Part shown: piece by piece, positions 14,651 to 23,332 of the stretch
Numbering within the stretch: position 1 is the first letter of the stretch
Layout: the number at the start of each line of letters is the position of its first letter
Virus record (IMG/VR): IMGVR_UViG_3300005530_000039
Span: 1 to 45,552 of that record
Length of the DNA: 45,552 nt
Source: a virus
Reading direction: 5' to 3' (one strand)
Notes under the pieces: generated by a model
Database searches by the model: none
Told to the model about the DNA's origin: nothing
What the model saw: the letters and a program-made list of their open reading frames with translations, nothing else
Program-made: the position numbers and the translations under genes

Positions 14651-15441
14651 AAATCCCAATCCGTTCAATGATCCACGCACCAAAGGATCATCTTCTATTA
14701 TCTTGTGATTTATCTCAAGCAGAAGCTTGGGTAGTAGCATATGCAGCTGATGAACCTAGAATGAAAGCTGCATTAAAGACAGGTAAGATTCACGAGACAA
14801 CAGCACAATTCTGTTTAGAATTACCTTCAATGGTAATGTCAGAGGAACAGAGATACGTCGGGAAGAAATGTAATCATGCCTTTAATTATAGAATGGGGCC
14901 TGAGCGATGCTGTGAGATCATCAATAAAGAAGGACTCATTACAGTCTCAAATAAACAAACAAAGAAGTTCCATAGTAAATACCTCGAACTATATCGTATC
15001 CAAGACTGGTGGAGAGAAATCGAAGAGAAGCTCAAATATGAGCGATCACTTCAAAACTATTATGGATTCAGAAGAAATTTCCATCAGGCGATTTCTCCTG
15101 AATTATTTAAAGAGGGGACCGCATTCATACCACAATCTACGATTGCAGACCACATGTATGGTAATATTCAACCTAACTTTCCAAGAAGTGGAGGACTACT
15201 TGAAGTCCATAAGCAAATCACTGGCCCTAGCAAGGGCGAATTCAAATTAGTTCATTCAGCACATGATAGCTGTATCATAGAATTTCCGAAGAGACACGAT
15301 GTTAAAGAATTATATTGTCGAGTTAAGAATCTTTTGGAAAGACCTATGATGATTAATGGAGAAGAATTCACAGTTCCTATGGATGGTAAGTATGGAGAGG
15401 TTTGGGAGGATGGAATGGAGAAAATAAAGAATGCTGCTTAA
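14647..15441 (+). CDS. C-terminal half of split DNA polymerase A (palm/fingers)
   Basis: Carries the catalytic core of a family A polymerase. Motif A is SCDLSQAE (D21, steric-gate-position E26). The O-helix (motif B) is RYVGKKCNHAFNY, with R69, K73 and Y81 aligning to Pol I R754, K758 and Y766. Motif C is SAHDSC (H206, D207). Two departures are visible by alignment with Pol I: the F762 position is His77, and the residue after the motif C Asp is Ser, not Glu. The gene begins with GTG, overlapping the previous stop. The first half of the enzyme ends at 13384, so the gap holds five unrelated genes. Neither half could polymerise alone. Confidence 0.88.
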   Translation: MKIPIRSMIHAPKDHLLLSCDLSQAEAWVVAYAADEPRMKAALKTGKIHETTAQFCLELPSMVMSEEQRYVGKKCNHAFNYRMGPERCCEIINKEGLITVSNKQTKKFHSKYLELYRIQDWWREIEEKLKYERSLQNYYGFRRNFHQAISPELFKEGTAFIPQSTIADHMYGNIQPNFPRSGGLLEVHKQITGPSKGEFKLVHSAHDSCIIEFPKRHDVKELYCRVKNLLERPMMINGEEFTVPMDGKYGEVWEDGMEKIKNAA

Positions 15442-15442
15442 C

Positions 15443-15582
15443 AACAGCGCTTTTCGGGTAATCGTTTGGGCTACCCTCCTGCCGGCCAGTACAAAACTCT
15501 ATCGGGCCACCTTTCTTAAGTTAAGCTCCTCTTGCGTGCTCGCTGCGCTCGCACACCCAACTCCTCGCGCCGGGCTGAGATT
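15443..15582 (-). repeat. GC-rich structured repeat element, copy 2 (antisense to its neighbours)
   Basis: Read on the minus strand, the 3' block is CGAAAAGCGCTGTT (15443-15456) and the inner block is GAGTTTTGTACTGGCCGGC (15481-15499). A hairpin-forming stretch (GTGCGAGC..GCGAGCAC) lies at about 15533-15555. GGGTA/TACCC pair within it. This copy points against the polymerase gene and lies head-to-head with copy 3, flanking a small gene. Function unknown. Confidence 0.65.
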
Positions 15583-15801
15583 ATGATAATGTTAATAATG
15601 AGAATCATATGTTATTTTAAAGGACATAAACCATATCCTTTATTTCTAGCTCGCGCAAGACGAAATCCTTGGTATCTAGCTAGATGCGAACGATGCCATA
15701 AATATGATGAATCATTTGAGATTAATTATATGCACTACGCGCCGCAAGAGGGCCAGCGAAGCGAAGCGGAGCTAGGCACGAAAGAAGCCGGCCCGAATTA
15801 G
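15583..15801 (+). CDS. small zinc-ribbon-like protein with a C-terminus run into the repeat (72 aa)
   Basis: From the ATG at 15583 (15598 is an alternative, giving MRIICYFKGHKP), the protein has C..GHKP and a CERCH knuckle, like many short phage zinc proteins. After about residue 52 (NYMHYAPQ) the sequence becomes GC-rich and matches repeat copy 3, so the last 20 residues look newly formed from repeat DNA. Flanked by head-to-head repeats, as if captured or invaded by the elements. Confidence 0.5.
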   Translation: MIMLIMRIICYFKGHKPYPLFLARARRNPWYLARCERCHKYDESFEINYMHYAPQEGQRSEAELGTKEAGPN

Positions 15802-15863
15802 ATTTTAGCCTCGCCGGACGGAGCCTTCATTACTTATTCACGAGAAGCGTAGTTCAGAAATCT
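15733..15863 (+). repeat. GC-rich structured repeat element, copy 3
   Basis: Contains GCGAAGCGGAGC (15762-15773), the short stem GGGCC (15750-15754)/GGCCC (15790-15794), the block GATTTTAGCC followed by TCGCCGG (15801-15817), and 3' CGAGAAGCGTAGTT (15841-15854). It ends 9 nt before the ATG at 15864, which has no Shine-Dalgarno. The 5' part overlaps the preceding reading frame. Confidence 0.72.
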
Positions 15864-16034
15864 ATGTCAATTTATCCAAGACCGAGTACTAATAGAACAT
15901 ACCTCAGAAAATATCAACGAGACGTTAAGCGACAAGAAAGAATAGCTAATTCAGATTATAAACTAATAGAAGATACTCGTAAAGCTAAAGCTGAAGCTAA
16001 ACGGAAACGAAAAAAGAATCGCAATGCCCTATGA
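15864..16034 (+). CDS. short basic helical protein (56 aa)
   Basis: A 56-residue, strongly basic protein (YLRKYQRDVKRQERIA; KAKAEAKRKRKKNRN), probably one long helix that binds nucleic acid. It starts directly behind repeat copy 3 without a Shine-Dalgarno, and its stop overlaps the start of the P-loop ATPase gene by 11 nt. The lysine/arginine tail may tether it to DNA or to the following protein (inference). Confidence 0.6.
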   Translation: MSIYPRPSTNRTYLRKYQRDVKRQERIANSDYKLIEDTRKAKAEAKRKRKKNRNAL

Positions 16035-17211
16035 GAGGAAATGCAAAAACTGGATTGCAACGTATAATGATTGGATATATGATAGATCCCAGTTAATGAC
16101 TAAGTTGATTGATTGGTCTGCGATATGGACATTAAATATGGCTCTTCGCAGAAAGGTAGCATTAACTAAACAATCAGCATTCTTAGGTAGTTGGGATTGT
16201 TATCCATTCACATATCTAATGGCCATAGGTCCATCAGGTGTAGGTAAGACTACAGCTATTAAATATTCATTTGATCTATTAGACCAAGTTCCAGCATTAG
16301 CAAAACCCCCTACCTTTGCAACAGTAGAGGGTTTGATTGATGCGATTATTAAATCAGATGACGCTTCTACAAATCTAGTGGTAGAAGAGTTTGGCGATTT
16401 GATGATGAAGGATCACTCAGGAAAAATCTACCAATTTCTAACTTCAGTATACGATGGAAAAGCAAATATTAGGCAGAGAACTCTATCCCGTGACATGGAG
16501 TTTGCAGATAAACCATGTGTTAATATGTTTGCTGGAACAACTCCTGAGTGGCTTGCTGATAATATTTCAGCTAATACTCTTAATGGTGGTTTTGGCTCTA
16601 GATGTATTTGGCTTCATGTTCCCGGATTAAGACGTAGAAGGATGTTCTATGAGAAGGAAATGAAGGAGAGAAATTATGGAGCTATAGAGAAAGATTTAGT
16701 AGCTGATCTTAATCATATAGCTAAGAATATTGAAGGTGAGTTTACGATTGAGAAAGAAGGTAGAGATTGGATGGAAGATTGGAATAGTAAATTAGAAAGT
16801 AAAATTAAGTATAAGAAAATAGCTGGTTACATAATGCGTAAACCAGTATTTGTATTAAAGGTAGCTATAGCATTCCATGTAGCATATTCAGATACACCAG
16901 AGTTATCTCTAGGTGATTTACAGAATGCCGAGAAGATGGTTACAGCTCTAGAAGATGATCTACCTAAGATATTTGAAGGTATAGGTAAGAATGAATACTC
17001 ATTAGAGATGAAAGAAATACTTAATGAGATTAAGGATCATCCCGGCATCGCTGAATCTGAATTGAGGGAGATGTTCAAATCTGCTGCTGGACCTGCTAAG
17101 TTATCAGAACTTATAGATGGATTACTTCTTGCCGATCTAGCTAAGTCAGAAATAGGTGAAGAGAATCGACGAATATTCTTTGCAGTAGAAATGAAGAATG
17201 GTAAGAAATAA
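16024..17211 (+). CDS. P-loop ATPase, primase/helicase-associated (DUF3987-like)
   Basis: A 395-residue ATPase. Walker A is GPSGVGKT (about 68-75) and Walker B is NLVVEEFGDLM (117-127). Sensor 1 is FAGTTPEWL (about 170-178), followed by NGGFGSRCIW and a basic stretch (GLRRRRM) that may act as the arginine finger. The layout resembles DUF3987-type replicative helicase or primase-associated ATPases without an attached primase. It ends the rightward replication block in front of a bidirectional terminator. Probable role: helicase loading or helicase in phage replication. Confidence 0.75.
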   Translation: MPYERKCKNWIATYNDWIYDRSQLMTKLIDWSAIWTLNMALRRKVALTKQSAFLGSWDCYPFTYLMAIGPSGVGKTTAIKYSFDLLDQVPALAKPPTFATVEGLIDAIIKSDDASTNLVVEEFGDLMMKDHSGKIYQFLTSVYDGKANIRQRTLSRDMEFADKPCVNMFAGTTPEWLADNISANTLNGGFGSRCIWLHVPGLRRRRMFYEKEMKERNYGAIEKDLVADLNHIAKNIEGEFTIEKEGRDWMEDWNSKLESKIKYKKIAGYIMRKPVFVLKVAIAFHVAYSDTPELSLGDLQNAEKMVTALEDDLPKIFEGIGKNEYSLEMKEILNEIKDHPGIAESELREMFKSAAGPAKLSELIDGLLLADLAKSEIGEENRRIFFAVEMKNGKK

Positions 17212-17212
17212 G

Positions 17213-17248
17213 AAAAACCCCCTACCGAATTAGTAGGGGGCTTTTTTA
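17213..17248 (+). terminator. bidirectional intrinsic terminator between convergent blocks
   Basis: CCCCCTAC (17218-17225) and GTAGGGGG (17233-17240) form a perfect 8-bp GC-rich stem with a 7-nt loop. It is followed by CTTTTTT on the plus strand and preceded by AAAAA, which reads as a T-run on the minus strand. It sits exactly between the last rightward gene and the end of the leftward structural block, stopping transcription from both sides. Confidence 0.92.
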
Positions 17249-17249
17249 T

Positions 17250-20200
17250 TTACTTCTCAAAACTAGTTTCATCTTTGTTCTTCAGATATGTCCTATTTCT
17301 ATTCCTATCTATCTTATATGGTGTATATCCTGCATTCTTCTGTAATGGACTTCTAGTATCAATTGCCTTAAATCCTAGAGCAGTCATTCCAGCTACAGGT
17401 CCATAATTCTGATTAGCTTGATTATAGCTATCTACTATTCCTTGCATCATTTGAGAATATGGAATCCACATATGAGCAATTGTCTTATCATTATGCGGAA
17501 CAAAATCATATAAAGCTTGTTGAGCTTTCTGTCTACTAGCTACGTTAGGATTAGTTAAATCAGTTAGTGTTTGTCTAGTTGCATCATATGCTCCTAATAT
17601 AGGAGAATTACCAACTAAATCAAATGGAGAAATCATCCATCTATTCAAGTTAACTCCAGCAGCATATCCTGCGCCGAGTATTGCAGCGTTGGAAGCACCC
17701 CATCTAAGTCCATACGCCAATCTATCGCCTCTAGACCCTCTTAAAGTGCCGTCTACGAGCGTCTGTATCTGATTAGTGCCCCAACTCATAAATGTACCCG
17801 CTAGCCTGCCCCAGGAGCTAGACCAAGCAAGTGGCGAGTTATTATTACCAAAAATGTTCACGGCAGATTTTACACGATACTTAGCTAATAATTTAGCTGC
17901 ACCTATTGTATTACCTGCTGTTATATAATCATCAAAGAGCTTAGCATTAGTTGGATCAATCTGACCAATCTTCAATTCTTTATATGCATCTGCTTTAGAA
18001 ATCTCATTCTTAAGCATATCTCCAGATAAATCAGCTACTTGTTCCATTGTAGCTTTATATATACCAACTGATAACTGTTGGTGAGCTAATCTAGCTCCAT
18101 TCATTCTCTGACCAAAATCAGCAGCTTTAGCTAATCTATCTACTCCATTATGAATAGTCTCACCAGGATTTAATAACTCTAATCCAGATTGTGATGGAAT
18201 ATCACCAGCAGCATATAATGCATTTGCATAGTCAGCAGATATACTATTTCCTAATACTCTAGCTGCAAACTTCGCGCCATAAGTATTATAGATATTCTGC
18301 ATTCCATTAGTAATATCACGTAATGGTAATGCTAATCTACCTCCAAGATAAGATACATTGGCTAATAGATTGATAGCTCTAATACCCTGTGGACTCTTAG
18401 ATAGAGTCTTACCTAACATATCTGATAATGCTTTCTGTGCAGCTGTACCTAACTGCTCAGATAGATCAGGTATACCTTTAATATCAGCTACATGTTCTGC
18501 GAAAGTAGCTGCATGAGCTGGATCAGCCTTGCCATCTTTAAGTAGGTTAGCATTATATTTTTCAGCATTCTTAACAACTTCATTGAAGCTTACTTTTTGT
18601 GTTGGATCAATATTCCTACCATATAGATTAGGATAGACATCAACTAATGGTGCAATAGGTTCAGTTCTAGTAGCTGAATATAAGAAGTTCCTTGCCAGAA
18701 GTAATGGATTCCTAATTAGAGATCCATTTAAATCATAGCTCTGTTTGGCAAACTGAGATTGGAAATCCTTGTTGTCATACACATCCATTCCTAGTGCATC
18801 AGCTATCTTAGCATTATTAAGATGTATATCAATGGCATCTTGTGGATTCAATCCAGTTACTTCTTTAGTCTTTTCAAATAGTCTATCTAATCTATTTACG
18901 ATCTTAATCTCATTAGCTGTAAGATCATATCTAGCTGCATGATCTGCTCTTGTTAATGCTTGATCTGGAAACTTTAGTGCTTGAGCTAATCTAACAATAG
19001 CTAATGGATTAGCCTTATCACTAAACTGCGTCATCTTAAATAATTCATCTGCTGCTTGAACTTCTTTAGGATCATATACAAGATTGCCACTTGCATCTAC
19101 TTTACTGGCAACCTCATTCATTTTTCCTAAGAATTCATTTCCACCTATATCTCCATCTATATTAGATGTTACCTGATGCATGAAGTCTACAACATTATCA
19201 ACATCTAACTTAGACAATTCACCAGCTTTAAATGCTTCAAAGCCATTCATCTTCCTATCTAAGAACGTATTCAATATCTCTTTAGGAGATTTAGTTTCAA
19301 GATTATCAGTGATTAGATGTAATCTATCTTCTGGTAATCCTTTAGCTAGATCTTGAATATCATTATAATCACTTTCAAGTCCCTTATATTTAGTTCCACC
19401 TAGATACTTCATTATTCCTTTAACACGTTGCATTGCATTGACATGCGTAGTGAAGTCAGTTCCAGTTGTAGCATCAATAGATGCAAGCTGTTTACCAACT
19501 CCAACTAGATATTTACTAAGACCTCCTGTATTCCATATATCAAATCTCTTAGCCCATTTATTAGTCTGATATGAATATGGATCTGCTAAGCTACCTAAAC
19601 TAGCGGGAGCAGTAGGAGTTCCATTAGTATCACCGCCATCTAAATCTAATCCATTGGTAAGTCCAGACTTAGTGACGAACTTGTACGCTTCTTCCGCACT
19701 TCCCACGTTTTGTAACGTGGTTTGGGAAGATATATCGCGAATGTCGTATCTACCTCCCCCACGGGAAACGATATACATTCCATTTCCTTGGAGCGCTTGA
19801 GAGAGTTTTGTTCCTGTTTCTTTGCGAAACGTTTCGCTCCATTTCTCAAGTTGGCTTTTGACATTAGTAATAGCCTCATTCTCAGGCATTCCATTCTGTA
19901 CCTCTTCCTGAATCTTAGAATAGAATCCCTTCTGTATACCTTCTATATCACCCTTATTAGATATACCAAAGCTCTTAGCAAACTTAATGATTTCATTAGC
20001 ATATGAATCATTAGGTACTTCATCTAATATAAACTTCTGCTTAAATGCATCATACATATTAGAGAAGTAATTATCTCTATTTAATACTCCAGCACGACCA
20101 ATCTGATTACCAGATTGATCTTTATACATTTCAGAATTGATATTTGTGTTATCTCTAGTTACATTATCTAAGCTAGCTTTAACTTTCTCCCTAGTTGTCA

Positions 20201-21779
20201 GATTCTCTAATTCATCTATTCCTCTAACAATATGTGGAGCACCATTTAAGCTAACAACCTCATTAGGCATATAACCAGTCTTCTCAAAGAATTCTTGAGT
20301 AGGCTGATTAAGCTTCCAAGGTGTCATCATAGTAGTACCACCATCTGACCTATATACATTATAGGCATATGGAGTTCTACCCATTTGACCATCAAAGTTC
20401 TGCTTAGGTATATCTAAAGTTCCAACGTTAGCGGGTACATTAGGAGCATTATTCTTAATAAACTCCTTAATATTAGCTCTATGCGATAATATTTCAGGTT
20501 CAGTTAATCCTGTAGAATTAACCAAATCTTCCATAATAATTGGAGCAGATTTACCATTTCCACCAGCTAAATAGACAGCCTTATCGAAAGGATCAGCAAA
20601 GTTAGGTACAAGAATACCACGAACACCACCAAGATTCGGTCTAGACATATTAAGAATACGCTGGACTTTATCGGATGGCTTATATGCTCCTTCTGACATT
20701 CTGGTGGAAGGAGATAATTCATCTCGTAACTGATTGGTTCGTTCCTCAGATAAGTCTTCAATAATAGCTGCCTGCCCAACATTAAGCTTAGATTTAACAA
20801 ACGCAGTTGCAAGATTATCAGATGATGCCAGAGCATCAACATTAGATATAACATCCTCTACTGAGGAATTATTAGTAGTTTGTAATGCTTTAGTCTGAGC
20901 TAATTCTTGAGCATTCTCAACTGATTTATTTAATATAGTTGCCCTTTCTGTTCCAACTTCCTTTAATTGTGTCTTAGCTCTTAACGTACCAAATAATACA
21001 CCCAATGGAGCAAAACTAACTAAATCTCCGAGAGACTTAGCTATTTGATCATCTTGTCCCATTCCACTAACCATACCTTGTGCAAATCCACCAGCAGCAT
21101 TAGCAGCTGTACTAGCTCCAATATTTTTAGCTAATATACCAATCTTAGATGGAGTTAATGCAGCTTCTCCTTTTAATGCTGGTGCCATCATATCTGTAAT
21201 CTTGCCTACAGTATATGCTTGAGCAGCCATTCCAGCTAACTTCTGAATATTTTCAGCTTGCTGTTGAGGAGTAGATGGAACTGCTACACCATTCTCATCA
21301 TGAGTTTGTGTTAATACTCCAATAGGAACAGTAAGGAAGCTAGTTAATCCTTTTACTGCCCCGCCAACAGTTTCAGCTATTGTACCACCAATACCCTTAT
21401 TCTGTAAATTAGATTGAAATGTATTAGCTGCTTGATCTACTTGAGCAGTTATATCAGATATTTGCTGTCTAGGATTTGAGAAATCTAGACCACTCTTAAA
21501 GAACTTACCAATGTTCTTAGCTAGTATATTTCCAGTTTCTCTACTATAATCTAACTGCTGTTGAGTATAATTATGATATGGATCTAGGGTCTGGGCTATT
21601 GCTGATAAAGCTTTAGGTGTAGCATTACGTAAATAGGAAAACATATTCCCGATACCAAACATATCATCGTTAGTATCGGGAGGTATATTTTCTAGCTGAG
21701 GGGCTATAGAGCCCCAATCTATTCCAGTTCCTTTTGGTTTAGACTGGGGCTTTACAGCATTCCAATCAATACCTGTCAT
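17250..21779 (-). CDS. very large virion/ejection protein (1509 aa)
   Basis: The longest gene. It lies at the end of the leftward block, where podovirus internal ejection proteins sit (compare T7 gp16, 1318 residues). The N-terminus repeats a short motif: TGIDWNAVKPQ then TGIDWGSIAPQ. Residues about 130-270 are alanine/glycine-rich with hydrophobic helices (VGGAVKGLTSFLTVPIGVL; ANAAGGFAQGMVSG), fitting membrane insertion or channel formation. No lysozyme or transglycosylase motif was identified. Family homology cannot be named, so the role is inferred from size and position. Confidence 0.7.
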   Translation of the reverse strand: MTGIDWNAVKPQSKPKGTGIDWGSIAPQLENIPPDTNDDMFGIGNMFSYLRNATPKALSAIAQTLDPYHNYTQQQLDYSRETGNILAKNIGKFFKSGLDFSNPRQQISDITAQVDQAANTFQSNLQNKGIGGTIAETVGGAVKGLTSFLTVPIGVLTQTHDENGVAVPSTPQQQAENIQKLAGMAAQAYTVGKITDMMAPALKGEAALTPSKIGILAKNIGASTAANAAGGFAQGMVSGMGQDDQIAKSLGDLVSFAPLGVLFGTLRAKTQLKEVGTERATILNKSVENAQELAQTKALQTTNNSSVEDVISNVDALASSDNLATAFVKSKLNVGQAAIIEDLSEERTNQLRDELSPSTRMSEGAYKPSDKVQRILNMSRPNLGGVRGILVPNFADPFDKAVYLAGGNGKSAPIIMEDLVNSTGLTEPEILSHRANIKEFIKNNAPNVPANVGTLDIPKQNFDGQMGRTPYAYNVYRSDGGTTMMTPWKLNQPTQEFFEKTGYMPNEVVSLNGAPHIVRGIDELENLTTREKVKASLDNVTRDNTNINSEMYKDQSGNQIGRAGVLNRDNYFSNMYDAFKQKFILDEVPNDSYANEIIKFAKSFGISNKGDIEGIQKGFYSKIQEEVQNGMPENEAITNVKSQLEKWSETFRKETGTKLSQALQGNGMYIVSRGGGRYDIRDISSQTTLQNVGSAEEAYKFVTKSGLTNGLDLDGGDTNGTPTAPASLGSLADPYSYQTNKWAKRFDIWNTGGLSKYLVGVGKQLASIDATTGTDFTTHVNAMQRVKGIMKYLGGTKYKGLESDYNDIQDLAKGLPEDRLHLITDNLETKSPKEILNTFLDRKMNGFEAFKAGELSKLDVDNVVDFMHQVTSNIDGDIGGNEFLGKMNEVASKVDASGNLVYDPKEVQAADELFKMTQFSDKANPLAIVRLAQALKFPDQALTRADHAARYDLTANEIKIVNRLDRLFEKTKEVTGLNPQDAIDIHLNNAKIADALGMDVYDNKDFQSQFAKQSYDLNGSLIRNPLLLARNFLYSATRTEPIAPLVDVYPNLYGRNIDPTQKVSFNEVVKNAEKYNANLLKDGKADPAHAATFAEHVADIKGIPDLSEQLGTAAQKALSDMLGKTLSKSPQGIRAINLLANVSYLGGRLALPLRDITNGMQNIYNTYGAKFAARVLGNSISADYANALYAAGDIPSQSGLELLNPGETIHNGVDRLAKAADFGQRMNGARLAHQQLSVGIYKATMEQVADLSGDMLKNEISKADAYKELKIGQIDPTNAKLFDDYITAGNTIGAAKLLAKYRVKSAVNIFGNNNSPLAWSSSWGRLAGTFMSWGTNQIQTLVDGTLRGSRGDRLAYGLRWGASNAAILGAGYAAGVNLNRWMISPFDLVGNSPILGAYDATRQTLTDLTNPNVASRQKAQQALYDFVPHNDKTIAHMWIPYSQMMQGIVDSYNQANQNYGPVAGMTALGFKAIDTRSPLQKNAGYTPYKIDRNRNRTYLKNKDETSFEK

Positions 21780-23323
21780 TTCTTAGTTCCCTTTTTAGCT
21801 CTGTAAGCAGCTACAATAGCATCAAGTATTTCAGGTGGAGCATTATTCTTCTTACCTTCAGCTATTATCTGCTCTTCAGTTGCACCACTCTTAATTGCTG
21901 CATCAGCCATTGCTTGAATCTTAGGATCAATAGCTTCTTTCTTTTGTTCAGTTCCTGCTAATGGTATACCAGTTGCTGTAGATACATCACTAGCTATATC
22001 AGGATCTCCAGCTACTCTTAATTGAGTATGTTTCTCTGGACCAACAAGTCCACCAGTTAATGAATGTACTATATCTTTATTAGGAGTAGCATTAACAGAG
22101 AATACTGGAGCTGGAACATAATTACCTTTATAGGCAGTTGCAGCTTCCATATTTAAGAAATTTAAATCTCCCTGCGATATATCTTCTCCATTACCTGCTC
22201 TCTTTAATATATCATTTACGCCAGGTGATTTAGCAAATGCAGAGAATGCGCTAGCTTTATTCTGTTTAGCATTCCCAGCACCGATAGCTTTAAATGTATC
22301 TCTTATATATTGTGTCTTAGGATCTGTAGAATCTAATATAGCTCTTGGGTCATCAATCATTTGGCTGATATCATCCATACCTAATGGCATACCAACCTTA
22401 GCAGACATCTCATATATATGACTAGCTAATGCTTGATTTCTAGCATCTATTTGAGCCTGCTTATTAGCTGCATTTAGATCCTTAGCTCGCTGATCTCCTA
22501 ATTGCTGGAAATGAGCTTGCATATCTCTTTCATATATCTCCTTATATGCAGGATCATCTGATGCAACTAAATGTTCAACTGGAGATATTTTACCTGCCGT
22601 TTTAGCTTCAAATAAGTTAGTACCTTTAGGTAAACGCTTCATTATATTTGCTGCAGCTGCTGAACTAGCTTTAGCTTGCTCTGCATCAGCATTTAGTTTA
22701 TTAGTTCTAGCTTCTTCTTCTGCTGATTGAGCTAATTGCTGCTTAGTAGAAGCTTCAGTAGCTGCAACTAAAGCTTTACCATGTGCTCTTTGCTCATCAG
22801 TTTGAATACCACCTTGAGTCATTAATTCCCGATAACGCTGATAATCATCAGGAGTTATTCCTGGACCTTTAACTACTGAAATATCTTCTATTCCTTGTTC
22901 AGCATCACCAGGATTATTAGGTGCAGGTAATACTTGTCCACCTTCACCTGTTCTTTCAAATCTATCAAATGCATCTCCAGCAGATATTATTCTACCTCTA
23001 CCTTTCTCTATAGCTAAATCATTCTGTGCCTTAGCTTGAGCAGCTAAATATTTAGGATCAGTAATTGGTTGAGAAAGTAATGCAGATAATTCATCATAAT
23101 TACTCTTACCGAATAATGGCTTTCTGCCTAATATAGCTGATGGATTTTGACCATATTGTTCTTGATACTGAGGTAGAGCTTGAGGATTAGCTTGAAGATA
23201 GGCTAGTAATTTAGCTCGCTCTTGGGCTTTAGGATCACGTAAAGCATTTAAGCCTTCGAGTAATCCTGCGGCTCCACTTAATGTTCCACCTAATCCTGGT
23301 CCAGGTTGATATGGTCCTGTCAT
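21776..23323 (-). CDS. probable internal virion protein (515 aa)
   Basis: Helical, Ala/Gln-rich protein with a long coiled-coil-like middle (about 170-300; QLAQSAEEEARTNKLNADA). The glycine/proline-rich beginning (TGPYQPGPGLGGTLSGAAG) is typical of internal virion proteins that pass through the portal. Overlaps the 1509-residue gene by ATGA. With its two flanking genes it makes a likely three-protein ejection set. No homologue named. Confidence 0.6.
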   Translation of the reverse strand: MTGPYQPGPGLGGTLSGAAGLLEGLNALRDPKAQERAKLLAYLQANPQALPQYQEQYGQNPSAILGRKPLFGKSNYDELSALLSQPITDPKYLAAQAKAQNDLAIEKGRGRIISAGDAFDRFERTGEGGQVLPAPNNPGDAEQGIEDISVVKGPGITPDDYQRYRELMTQGGIQTDEQRAHGKALVAATEASTKQQLAQSAEEEARTNKLNADAEQAKASSAAAANIMKRLPKGTNLFEAKTAGKISPVEHLVASDDPAYKEIYERDMQAHFQQLGDQRAKDLNAANKQAQIDARNQALASHIYEMSAKVGMPLGMDDISQMIDDPRAILDSTDPKTQYIRDTFKAIGAGNAKQNKASAFSAFAKSPGVNDILKRAGNGEDISQGDLNFLNMEAATAYKGNYVPAPVFSVNATPNKDIVHSLTGGLVGPEKHTQLRVAGDPDIASDVSTATGIPLAGTEQKKEAIDPKIQAMADAAIKSGATEEQIIAEGKKNNAPPEILDAIVAAYRAKKGTKK

Positions 23324-23332
23324 ATATTTATC

